The notes under the pieces are model-generated. The model ran no database searches. It saw only the letters and a list, made by a program, of their open reading frames with translations, and was not told the DNA's origin. A program made the position numbers and the translations under genes. Shown here in pieces: positions 37,641-47,713 of a DNA stretch of 64,000 nt. The first letter of the stretch is position 1. Each line of letters opens with the position of its first letter. Location: positions 5,084,868 to 5,148,867 of the forward strand of contig OX393577.1 in assembly GCA_947652605.1 (NCBI GenBank), in the 5' to 3' direction. Source of the DNA: Elmis aenea (Eukaryota; Arthropoda; Insecta; Coleoptera; Elmidae).

Positions 37641-38480
37641 TTTCATAATGGCCTAGTGATAACCTGGTTATATCTTATTTTATTCTTTAGGCTTTCGGGG
37701 CCGTTATCCATAATACAATCTTTGTTGCCGGGTTTGGAACCGCGTCTTCTATATTTGGAAGTTGACGTTTCGACCATTATCTCTTGGTCTTTTTCGAAAC
37801 GACTAATTTGTGTGGGATGTTGCTGGGTTTCCAGCTTGTGGAGGCATGGCGTTTCGCTTGATGAATATGTTCTGTCTCGGTGATCTTGTGATGACTGGTT
37901 TCCAGATGTTTGGGAGTTGTACGCCTGTGTCTCTGTTGTAGTTGTTTGGGTTCTTGATGATTTCCAATGATTCTCGGTATAATCTTGGCCAGAAATGGTT
38001 TGCGCGGCCAGCAATTTTGTTTCCTGATGACGCGAAGCGCCACGCCTCCACAAGCTGGATATATCAACCCAGCAATATCCCACACAAAAAAATTAATTAA
38101 TTAACCGAGCTCGGTGGCTGGTTGTGTTAACAACCTAACTTGCAATCGGGAGGTCATGGGTTCGAATTCCAGGGCCGACTCATTGTAGAGGTTTCAGGTG
38201 GTTTCCTCTACAGTTAAGGCAAATGCTGTGGCAGTACTTCCACCTATCCTTGCTCATCCTGACTATCCACATCCTTATCCATTATTTTTGTACCTCTAAA
38301 CGGCTTAAGAGAGCGTCAATCCCCCTATAGCAGTCTGCCGCGCAAGCGGAACACACATGTGAACCACACACACACAAATTAGTCGTTTTGAAAAAGACCA
38401 AGATATGATGGTCGAAACGTCAACTTCCAAATATAGAAGACGCGGTTTCAAACCCGGGAACGAAGATTGTATCATTGTTA
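37640..38480 (-). pseudogene. Penelope-like element 3' end with inverted terminal segments
   Basis: The minus strand between about 38050 and 37900 reads FWPRLYRESLEIIKNPNNYN, then RDTGVQLPNIWKPVI, the conserved C-terminus of Penelope proteins after the GIY-YIG endonuclease (W/RxxREAxxI...NRdxGLxLxxxWxPv). Its downstream segment (37716-37812, with GTTGACGTTTCGACCAT) recurs inverted at 38372-38475. A SINE sits between the inverted copies. The N-terminal reverse transcriptase is absent. Confidence 0.8.
38104..38365 (+). repeat. tRNA-derived SINE
   Basis: It begins CCGAGCTCGGTGGCTGG (A-box-like) and has GGTTCGAATTCC at 38159-38170, close to the RNA polymerase III B box. The body contains GGCAAATGCTGTGGCAGTAC, shared with 15950-16145. 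It ends in a CA repeat. Not a functional tRNA: no acceptor pairing was seen. Confidence 0.75.
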
Positions 38481-38995
38481 TTTCTTGTTACTCCAATTTT
38501 TATCTAAACGGAATGTGCAGGCAACGCGGATTAACGTCGGATACTTATGAACTGATATCATCTTTTGTCGAATTTCTACGTAGTTTCGGCCGACGGTCAA
38601 TCGTCGCTGGGACATAGAGGACTGGAGATGGCAAACACGTGGATTTAACATGCCGTTCGCTGGAACTTTCAGAAATTGTCGAAGAAGTCTGCCACTCAAC
38701 CACAGACTAGATGACAGCTATTAGTACCGCACACCGACAATCGCATATACACTAACACGCACTCACGACGAATCATAACTTTTCACGTTTCTCGCCGTAC
38801 AAGGTATTTAATATTTCCTAACAGTTCCTCTTTATTTTTTTAATATTATCATATTTTTTATATGTAAATCCATGAATACCTTAAATAAGTATCCCGATGA
38901 AAATATTCATAAATTAATTCACACTTCTAAATTTTGTTAAAAATTAAAATTGAAACCCGTAAATACCTATACACTAATATACTTTTTTTTTAATA
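38481..38995. other. Unassigned, locally GC-richer segment
   Basis: 38510-38790 is GC-richer than its flanks, with a possible acceptor (GAATGTGCAG before 38520) but stops in all frames. It could be an untranslated exon or displaced 3' UTR. No function is assigned. Confidence 0.3.
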
Positions 38996-40008
38996 CAGGG
39001 ATGCGCAAAAGTATGGAAAAGGACAAATATCTAAAACATCATTAGAGACACTACACTAAAATTTTGTATCCAAGCGTTATCGTATTTTTCAAATTCGATT
39101 AAAATACTGAGTTTGCAATACGACTTCCGGTTTAACCGAAAACGGACTCAAATTTTGAAATTTTAAATGGGACACCCTCTATATTTTTATATCTTTGGAT
39201 TCCTCCTAAAATTGACTAAAAAAATATTTTTGATTAAATGGGTGTAAAGTCAACCGTTTTCATAAAATTTACATTTTTATGAAAATTTTGAGCGATACAG
39301 CGCTTTCAATTTTTTTTAACATTTAAGTTCTTTAAAAAGCCATTAGAATTTCGTTTGAAAATTAGGTTGACAATAGATTAATTAACACTTTGCGCTAGCT
39401 AAATTCAAAAAATATTATACAGGGTGTTTTTACGGTTTGTCAATCTCGTGGAACATCGTTGACTCAATTTTCTTAAATACAACACCCTATATGTTTTTAC
39501 ATAGTCTTGTAGAAAATTTGATTGTCTTTCAAAAGCATTAACCATGTTTATACCTGAAACATATTTTACGAGATATCGCGATTTTATTGTAAACCATAAG
39601 GGCAACGTAATATTTTCGAGTAGGCTATGAAGGTATGCAGCGGTAATTTTGGAACAATTGAAAAATAAAAACAAGAAAGTGGTAATTTTACGTTTTCCTC
39701 ACGAATTTTCGATATTTTTTATAACGAAGAAGTAATTTTACCAATCTAAATTTTTATTGGGGCGCGAATCGGAACTGTTTTGATAAAAATACAAAGAAAA
39801 ATAAAACCAAAAATTTAAATTTACGTTTGTAAATGCTTTAAAATGACATTTCTAAACATATTTTTTCAAAAAAAAAAAAACGGGGATGGAGACCCCCTTC
39901 CCTTTGGTCGTACTCTCATTTCTAGATAATTATTTGGGTCGCATGTTTAAAAGTTTGAGAAACGCTGTCTTAGATATTTGTCTGTTTCCATACTTTTGCG
40001 CATCCCTG
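38996..40008. mobile_element. Tc1/mariner-like MITE, CAGGGATGCGCAAAAGTATGG termini
   Basis: The TIRs of about 40 bp (CAGGGATGCGCAAAAGTATG, then GACAAATATCTAA) are flanked by TA on both sides (38994-38995, 40009-40010). The interior holds a second CAGGGTGTTTTTACGG terminus near 39420 and a hAT-like GTTTGAGAAACGCTG near 39960, suggesting nested insertions. A related copy is at 18745-19499. Confidence 0.8.
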
Positions 40009-43000
40009 TATATGCGTTAACTTAAGGTTCCCTACTTAATAGCAAATTATTTAAAAAATGGACCAAGAAGTCATGCGAGATTTCACAGTGAAAAATTACA
40101 TTTAAATATATTCCAACTATTACAAATTTTGTGTAAAGGCAAGCAAAGACACAGTAAGTGTCTTGCAGTTTAAGCACAAGATATTAGCCACACAAACTTT
40201 CAACAATTTTAAAGGAAACTGATAAAATCCTATAGTCAAATATAATGCCAGCTCGATCTCTCAGGATATATGGCTGCAGCCTTTTATTACAATAATGTAA
40301 TTATAGCTAGCATTTGTTACTAACAAATTCACCGTTCGATTTCAGTTTATCCATTGCATAATTCTATTGTTAATAACGTACAAAAAGCGATTTAAAACAA
40401 TTCATGGACAGTACAAATATCATTCTCAATAATTCCGTACCTGTGATCGACTGTTTATTTGTCTCCTCTAGGAGTTAAAAATATTTTTTCAAAACTAACG
40501 TTACCTTTTCTTGAAGGCTTTACTCTTAGAAACAAAACAAAAATCACGGTTTGCTAAATCCAAAGATTTTGGCTAATTTTTTCTGTCTTACAAGCTTGTA
40601 ACTTTCTTTAAATGTCATGATTTGCTACGACGAAAAAATATGTTCAAAATTAATTATAAGGACATCTATTAAGAAAACTGTCAAACGTGCAGAAGCGTTT
40701 TAAATAATGTACTTAGACAGAGTAATAAAACTATTTTGAAGGTACAACTAAAGCTAATAAACCTCATCCTTTTATTGCAAGTAGTTCAATTTCAAATATT
40801 TTCACCACCAAAATTTAAAATTCATTGATTTTTTTGTAGTAATGGTCTCCTAAAATATAATAATCTTAGTATATGAAGCTGTTTACTTTCAACTTGAAGT
40901 ACTGTACACCCTAACAATAAATACATACCACGTTGCTGTACAAGGGTCCAAAATTTGGGGTATTTTTAAAGTTCAGAATTATTGCTTATGAAAAATAAAC
41001 TGGTTTTATAATTTCTGCTATACTTAATTGTAATGGATAAACTGTTAAAATCGAATAGTTTTAGAAATGACTGCCAATTACATATCTATTGTGATGTTTT
41101 AAAGGCTAATAGTCAATTGTCTTTTAAATATCTACTTAGTTATGATTTAATAATAATAAAACATACAATCAAATTTGACGAGCAAAAAATATATTACTAA
41201 TACTAAATTAATAGGTTCGTCATGACTTATTCTGTTAAATATTTGCGGATCTGTTATGTTAAGAGGTTAAGTACAAAAAAAAATCATGTGGTAACAGAAT
41301 TTATATTATCTAACATAGATTTTTCAAGTGTTAAATTTAGCTAAAGATATTCTAAGTTATTAAATTCATTTTTACGTTGTATATTTAAATCATATTTCAA
41401 ATTCAAAATAACAAGATTGTCTAGCTTTAGTTTATTTAACGCAGGAAACAATAAATAATTTGTTATCAGATCGGCGAATATTTAGTAACATGTATATCAA
41501 ATACTGTTCAATTTTTACAAATATGTTTGCACAATGCAACTTATCCAAAAAAGAAAAATATGAGAAATAATTAAACTTACATAATCGTTGCATGATACCA
41601 TAAGGTTTGTCCGTTGTGCCTGTATCTCTTAAAATTCTCGTTGTATGTGGATACAATTCAATACCATACTAAAAGCTTAAAACAAGGTTCAAATGTCGTT
41701 AAAATTATAACAAGTCAACTCAGTTAATAAATTTGATAACAATATATTCGTGTAACGAAATGTACAGGGTGTGCAAATTTCGATGTTTTCATAAGGAATC
41801 TCGATAACTATGAGAGGTATCGAAAAACGGACAGCGCTTGCTCGATCTTTTTTTTTTTTTTTTTCGAGAAAAAGTTAATGGTAAATTGGTTATCGTCTTT
41901 TGTTTTTGAGTTATCGCCGATAACTCGATTTTTTGACTTTCCGTTTTATGACTATATCTATATCTCGCTTGTTTATGAAAATAAAGAAAAATAATTTTGA
42001 CGTTCTACAGGCACTTTTTTGATAACAATGCAGTTACCCCGAGTAATTTTTGCCTGAAGATGAAATTTATCCAACTTGTACTGGTCCGCTTTCATTGGTA
42101 TTTGTTCAGACCATTTTTGGTTCAAACTTTGTACAAAATTATGTTCAAAATCATGCATCGTGTAATGTAACTTTAATCAAAGTTAAAATGGTTGTAGAAA
42201 AAGCTTTCAGTATGGTATTTAATGTTTTACCCCTAACTTAACATAACTGTCGTATATACTAAACTCAATCAATTTAAACTAATAAATCTTAAATAATGAA
42301 ACGTAATAAACTTCTTCCATTCTTCGCATGAGGTTGTTAATGTCCTCCTTCCATGTTAAATGTAAATCCATGTACTTATCTAATGACCAAAGACTGATTC
42401 TCCTTTATATTATATTATGTAAAATATTCGTTAAAAACTGTTAACTACACTAACTCATTAAAAAATTATACATTATCCAGTTACTGTTTAAAACTTCAAA
42501 TTTTGAGATGTTTATGCTTATATAAGATGAATTAAATATTGTTGTGTGTAAAATATGTATAATAAAGTTGATTTTAACGTATCTAGTTTTTAATTCTTTG
42601 CTTACGTTCGCCATATCACCTCAAAAATGTTACTGTTTAGTATGTGGTTCGACCAAATTTCGTTGGATATGTATTTTTATTAAATAAAAATTATTTTCGT
42701 AAAATTTGTTCATTAATGGATTGTCCAGTAGCCAGCAAGATGCAATAAATTTTGAGAATAAGCCAAATTGTCTGTTCAAATCCGTTTTGAAATAAAAATT
42801 GCAAAATCGCATTTTAAAAAAAATCGTAAAAGAGAAGTGATGAAATAGTTTTAAAAAATAGGAGCAGTGTAGCATTATCATTGGAAACCACAGTCAAGGA
42901 TCCGTTTTTTTTTTTATTTAGGTCCATTTTGGTCACTACTAGTATCCTGAAGTTAATAATACCCTTATCAAGTACAGCATATGCTTAAAATTAAACCGAA

Positions 43001-43230
43001 ACAAGTCAAAAATACATCCTTTCCTTATAACGGGTGTTTCTTAAATATTTCTAAAAATTTTAGGAGGTAATTCCTTATCAAAAATTAAGGTGGGCCTTTT
43101 ATATAAATTTGTTTTCTTAAGAGTTGTAAATTCTTATTCATAATTACAGTGGATTAGCTTATATTAACCCATTTATGTCCAGAACTGTTTTTGGTTAGAA
43201 ATTTTTATGAAACCTTTAAAAACTGTACTA
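40009..43230. other. Intergenic AT-rich DNA with one MITE end
   Basis: No gene recognised. A CAGGGTGTGCAAATTTCGAT terminus starts at about 41764, after TA, and its following sequence (TCTCGATAACTATGAGAG, then TTTTTCGAGAAAAAGTTAAT) parallels the element at 16252. The right end was not found. 42100-43230 shows nothing. Confidence 0.5.
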
Positions 43231-43239
43231 TATTTTAAT

Positions 43240-44225
43240 TTTGTAAACAATAACATCCAACAGCTGAATATAATGAATGCTTTTCTCAAGAGAAATTAAA
43301 ATTTAGTATTAGGATCACATGAATGCAAGGAGTAATACCCCAGATTGAGTTCTAGTGTTTTTCGATTCATAAGTTGGCAGATTTGATTGAATTTGTAAAC
43401 ATTAACAACTGTCAGCTGATCATGAAATATTTTTCTACTTTTACAGTCATCTATCTACATGATACAACAAAATTATTTATGTCTATTGGGGGTGTAAATA
43501 ACACGTGCATGAAGTTTTGAACCATTTACTGTGGTTTAAAAGTAGTTTTTGCACTTAACCCTAAATTGAATTTGTAAACAATAACAACTATCAGCTGATC
43601 ACGAAATATTTTTCTACTTTTACAGTCATCTATCTACATGATACAACAAAATTATTTATGTCTATTGAGGGTGTAAATAACACGTGCATGAAGTTTTGAA
43701 CCATTTACTGTGATTTAAAAGTAGTTTTTACAATTAACCCTAAATTGAATTTGTAAACAATAACAACTGTCAGCTGATCATGAAATATTTTTCTACTTTT
43801 AAAATCATCTATCTACATGATACAACAAAATTATTTATGTTTATTGAGGGTGTAAATAACACGTGCATGAAGCTTTGAAGCATTTACTGTGGTTTAAAAG
43901 TGAATTTGTAAAAAATAACAACTGTCAGGAATACAATGAATGCTTTTCCCAAGAGAAATTAAAATTTAGTATTAGGATCACATGAATGCAAGGAGTAATA
44001 CCCCAGATTGAGTTCTAGTGTTTTTCGATTCATAAGTTGGCAGATTTGATTGAATTTGTAAACATTAACAACTGTCAGCTGATCATAAAATATTTTTCTA
44101 CTTTTATAGTCAGTCATCTATCTACATGATAAAACGAAATTATTTATGTCTATTGAGGGTGTAAATAACATGTGCATAAAATTTGGAACCATTTGCTGTA
44201 GTTTAAAAGTTGTTTTTGTATGATG
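43240..44225. repeat. Tandem array, ~150-180-bp units with CAGCTG
   Basis: GAATTTGTAAACAWTAACAA starts at 43389, 43568, 43747, 43902 (diverged) and 44052, usually followed by CAGCTGATCA. A second block (ATGCTTTTCYCAAGAGAAAT to CATAAGTTGGCAGATTTGAT) occurs twice, at about 43277 and 43935. The array is therefore built from two unit types in an A-B-B-B-A-B order. Confidence 0.85.
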
Positions 44226-44229
44226 TGTA

Positions 44230-44970
44230 GGAGAATAATATTTGGTAGATATTTTGTACTTTCAAAAATTGATTCTAGCTCCTCTCATACTTAAATATAT
44301 TTGAAGACGTCGCGGGAAAAATGATCATAGTCACAAATTGTAACTTCTGAGATAAAGCAAATTCTTTGTCTTATTTAACAAATATATATGTTGGGCCCTG
44401 AAACAAAAAATAAACATTTCTTCACGTGAACTCGTCAGCATAATTTTTAAACCCTAAAATACATAAAATTACATAATGTGGACTTCTCAAATCAAACAAG
44501 TATAATTTATTTCTTTTTTTATATTTATTAACTAATGTATTTACTGCGACGCGAATTTGATTTTAATATTTATTTTATTTAATTTCTTTTATTTAATCGT
44601 TCAACAGACGGGTAAAAGTAATTGGCACTCACAAGGGCTAAGTGATGGATCTTTAAGCAAAAATAGGCTGACTGTCTACAGACACATGAAAAAGAGAAAA
44701 ACCTATTTCGGTTCATAAAATGTTTAAAAATTTCATAAGCAAGTTGTCATATGTAGTTTAACTCAAAAGTTGTAATTTAAATTACGTGTATAATAACATT
44801 TATTGGGATATTAAAAACATTGCCAAATAATGTGTTTTTATTTTAACGTACACAAACATCTAAAGAAATAGGCAACCCTCAATTCATAAATGCTATGCAC
44901 AGTTGCATGTACAAAACTACAGGAAACTAGAACACTTACAGGAAACTGCATTACCACCATAGATTTGTAT
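44230..44970. other. Intergenic, nothing recognised
   Basis: AT-rich sequence without an open frame, repeat or RNA gene that I can support. Confidence 0.5.
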
Positions 44971-44979
44971 TAGGCTGTA

Positions 44980-45465
44980 ACCTCCTTCAATTTCTGTGAT
45001 CCTGATACAAAAATTCAAAATCTCGTTCGAAAGCTATCAAATAAATTTAAAATCAGACTTAAGGACCAGAATCGCATAAATGGTGACGTCACTAGTGTTT
45101 GCAAAATTTTTATTATAGCCCCAGCAACGGTATCGTTTCAATAAATTTGAATTTGGAGTATCAGGATCACAGAAGTTAAAGGAGGCACAAGCTAATCGGA
45201 CTTAAAGACTAGAATCGCATAAATTGCTGTGACGTCACTAGTGTTTACAAAATTTTCATTAAGCCCCAGCAATGGTTTCATTTCAATAAATTTGAATTAA
45301 GAGTATCAGGATCACAGAAGTTAAGGGAGGCTCAAGCTAATCAGACTTAAGGACCAGAATCGCATAAATTGATGTGAAGTCACTAGTGTTTACAAAAATT
45401 TTATTCTAGCCCAGCAATGGTTTAATTTCAATAAATTTGAATCTTTAGTATAAATTGATCAATTT
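44980..45465. repeat. Three-copy ~145-bp tandem repeat with TGACGTCAC
   Basis: GACTTAAGGACCAGAATCGC starts at 45056, 45199 (two changes) and 45344. Each unit has ATAAATTGxTG, TGACGTCACTAGTGTTT (the third has GAAGTCAC), CCCCAGCAAYGGT and GAGTATCAGGATCACAGAAG. It lies just beyond the 3' end of the SANT gene. Confidence 0.88.
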
Positions 45466-45572
45466 CGCCAAATTTTAACCTTTGCTCTATCTGTAATACT
45501 CGTAAAAAGCGAATTAGAATCAGTCCATATACCACAACGCTAACAATAAAACAAAAATAATTACTTAAAAAA

Positions 45573-45578
45573 TTTATT
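45573..45578 (-). terminator. Polyadenylation signal of the SANT gene
   Basis: AATAAA on the minus strand (tttatt on plus), about 18 nt after the stop codon ending at 45596. Confidence 0.6.
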
Positions 45579-45595
45579 CATCTAAAAAATACATT

Positions 45596-45700
45596 TCACG
45601 TCTTAGAAGATACCACCGTCGGTTTAGGCATTTCAAGCAAGTCATCGCCAACTTGCAAGAAGTTTAAAACAGGATCTTTCACCGACACATTCTTCTGGTT
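45596..45700 (-). CDS. SANT gene exon 4
   Basis: The acceptor gtgtttttcag is followed by NQKNVSVKDPVLNFLQVGDD, then LLEMPKPTVVSSKT and TGA. Confidence 0.8.
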   Translation of the reverse strand, partial: NQKNVSVKDPVLNFLQVGDDLLEMPKPTVVSSKT

Positions 45701-47698
45701 CTGAAAAACACAAAAACATTGGTATCGCGGCATTTCTTTCCAACAAATTCTTACCTTTTTGCTGTATGTTTTAGGTTTCTCAACGTCCCCTAATCGAAAA
45801 TCATTTAAAAACTGTTTTTCTTTCGATGTATCCAGTTTTTTAATTCTAAGTGCCACTTTCGTTAATACTTTGGTAAGGTAATACGCCGTTTCGTCGTTTA
45901 TATCTCTGGATGCCACGCCGCTAGTCAAGTTTGATAATACTTCGTAACATGCACTACAACAATGAAACAAATAAGATTACGAAGTCAAAAGCAAAATAAT
46001 GATTTGTTTACGTGAGATCGACAACGGAATTTTGATGTTTTTCGAAGAGGGATATGTATTTTAGCGCCTTAGAAACGTGCATCACGTTTTTTGGATTTTT
46101 AGATAAACTATTTGCAACCCGCAACCACTTGTCCAACGGAGCATCACGTTTCGATTTCACGCCGCGCCGTCCTTTCAAAGATTGGGCTGCTAATAGTTCA
46201 TATTTGGATATTTGCGCCCTGATATCAGTAACCGTCTTAAAAGGTATTTCTTCCGCTATTGCAGATAAGTTATTGACTCCGTGCTTTCGAACTGCGTTCA
46301 ACAGGAGTTGTTTTTGGGGATCTGTCCATGTGGACACTATAAAATATAATTTTAAGACTATTAATACTACTGTTACTTTAAAAAATTTATTATAAAATAT
46401 AAAATTTGGTATAGACAAATCGGCTTATGATACAAAAATATACAAAATAAATACGTTGCCAACAATACAGTATAAAATAATTTAAAATCGCGATTATTAT
46501 TTAACATTCTTCGTGAGTAAACCATCGTTTAAACAGAATTAGTAAAGTAACACCATTCAACACTTTCAAAATCGCTTCAATTGGACTTATTAACCTTACA
46601 CTAATCACTTTTTAATTAATAACACTTAAAATTCTTACATTTTAGCAAACGTAAACACACTGAGCGTTAAAATGGTCTTCGTTGCATTATTAATTTGGAA
46701 CAATGACAATTAAAAAAGTATTTTCACTCTTTGAAATTTAAATATCCAAAAAATCTTTTTTTTTTTCGTTTTTAAAAAAGTTAGTATTAAATAATTTTGT
46801 TTTATTGAGGCCTTTTCGATTGCCGCATATAAACGACAAGGTACAAGGGTCACCCAGACCAGTGGCGTACGCAAGAGGGGTATAAATCCCCCCTGAAAAT
46901 TTTGATAAGAACTAAAATTATAATTACCGTAGTCCAAAATTGCGCGACAGACTGCTTTCCATACATATAACATATATTGTTTGTATATTTTACTCACAAA
47001 TGCTATTTTTGTGTACATTTGACTTTGAAGATGTTAAAAAAATGCTTATGGCGCTGTTACCCGGGGGGCAGCCGCCCCCCTGAACCTCCGCAACTCTTTC
47101 TTACAACTCACTTTTTGTGTCTAACCCCCTAGGTCATTTTCTGGTTGCACCATTACTATGCCGTTTGAAATTAGTATTATTTTTGCCAATAAAACAATAT
47201 TTCCCTGATATATTTTTCTGCGTACGCCACTGATCCAGACTACATTTATACAGGGTATTGCATGACCAAACGGCCAAACTTAAGGAGCATGTTGCTTGAG
47301 TCAATTTAAGCAAAAAATGTTATATAAACCATAGTCCAAAACTCGATAAAAGCGGTATTTCATAATGTTTTATGTTAAAATCGACCTTTTTTTTATAAAC
47401 TTAAAAGGTAACCATCAAGTTTTGGGCTATGATTTATATAACTATTTTGCTTAAATTGACTGAAGGAACATGCTCCTTAAGTTTGGCCGTTTGGTCATGC
47501 AACACCCTGTATGCACGCGACTATTTTTAATCTGTTTTAAATCGGCTATTACATTGTTACTAGATTTTATTTTACAGAACCAAAAAATTCACAAAATATT
47601 AAGTATTAGAGTTGGGAAAAAGGAAATTAAAACACGTACGTATTTGGCAATGTTATGAGTAAACGGTGGTTACGATTCTTACAAGTACCGGAGACCAT
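45596..47698 (-). CDS. SANT/Myb-domain protein, 214 residues, four exons
   Basis: Join complement of 47683-47698, 46012-46336, 45755-45953 and 45596-45700, in that order from the start; 645 nt including the stop. Residues about 9-60 form a SANT/Myb-like domain: STWTDPQKQLLLNAVRKHGV, then IAEEIPFKTVTDIRAQISKY, with the initial Trp and a KHG turn. The rest is charged and helical with no motif I know. SANT domains bind DNA or histone tails; which applies is unknown. Exon 1 (MVSGT plus one base) was chosen because it gives ATG in good context (AAAATGG), a strong gtaaga donor and the required phase 1. It starts 15 nt after the delta-tubulin stop. The first intron (1.35 kb) carries two MITEs. I do not recognise an orthologue name. 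Confidence 0.78.
45755..45953 (-). CDS. SANT gene exon 3
   Basis: The acceptor is ttgttgtag and the donor gtaaga. It encodes ACYEVLSNLTSGVASRDIND and a helical KVLTKVALRIKKLDTSKEKQ. Phase 2 in and 0 out fit both neighbours. Confidence 0.85.
46012..46336 (-). CDS. SANT gene exon 2, carries the SANT domain
   Basis: The acceptor is attttatag and the donor gtaaac. After the SANT domain a basic stretch LKGRRGVKSKR suggests nucleic-acid contact or nuclear import (inference). Confidence 0.85.
46860..47232. mobile_element. hAT-type MITE in SANT intron 1
   Basis: The termini CAGTGGCGTACGCA and TGCGTACGCCACTG are 14-bp inverted repeats. They are flanked by acccagac and atccagac, an 8-bp target duplication with one mismatch. 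There is no coding capacity. Confidence 0.9.
47251..47509. mobile_element. Palindromic TA-flanked MITE (259 bp)
   Basis: It begins CAGGGTATTGCATGACCAAA and ends with the inverse. The arms of about 110 bp include CGGCCAAACTTAAGGAGCAT. TA flanks both ends. It sits in SANT intron 1. Confidence 0.9.
47566..47571 (-). terminator. Candidate polyadenylation signal for delta-tubulin
   Basis: AATAAA on the minus strand, about 145 nt past the delta-tubulin stop and inside SANT intron 1. Its use would end a delta-tubulin-only transcript. Unproven. Confidence 0.35.
47683..47698 (-). CDS. SANT gene exon 1 (coding part), 16 nt
   Basis: ATG GTC TCC GGT ACT T followed by gtaagaat. It lies immediately downstream of delta-tubulin on the same strand. 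The assignment is inferred from phase and splice strength only. Confidence 0.6.
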
Positions 47699-47713
47699 TT
47701 TAGTACCAAGCTC

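Noticed and set aside
46008..46418. Unspliced start for the SANT protein through 46337-46418
   Set aside because: The open frame has no ATG and reads through a polypyrimidine/ag acceptor.
46661..46690. Alternative first exon for the SANT gene near 46645 (AAAAT|gtaaga)
   Set aside because: The joined frame has a stop upstream and no ATG; 47683-47698 gives ATG and the right phase.
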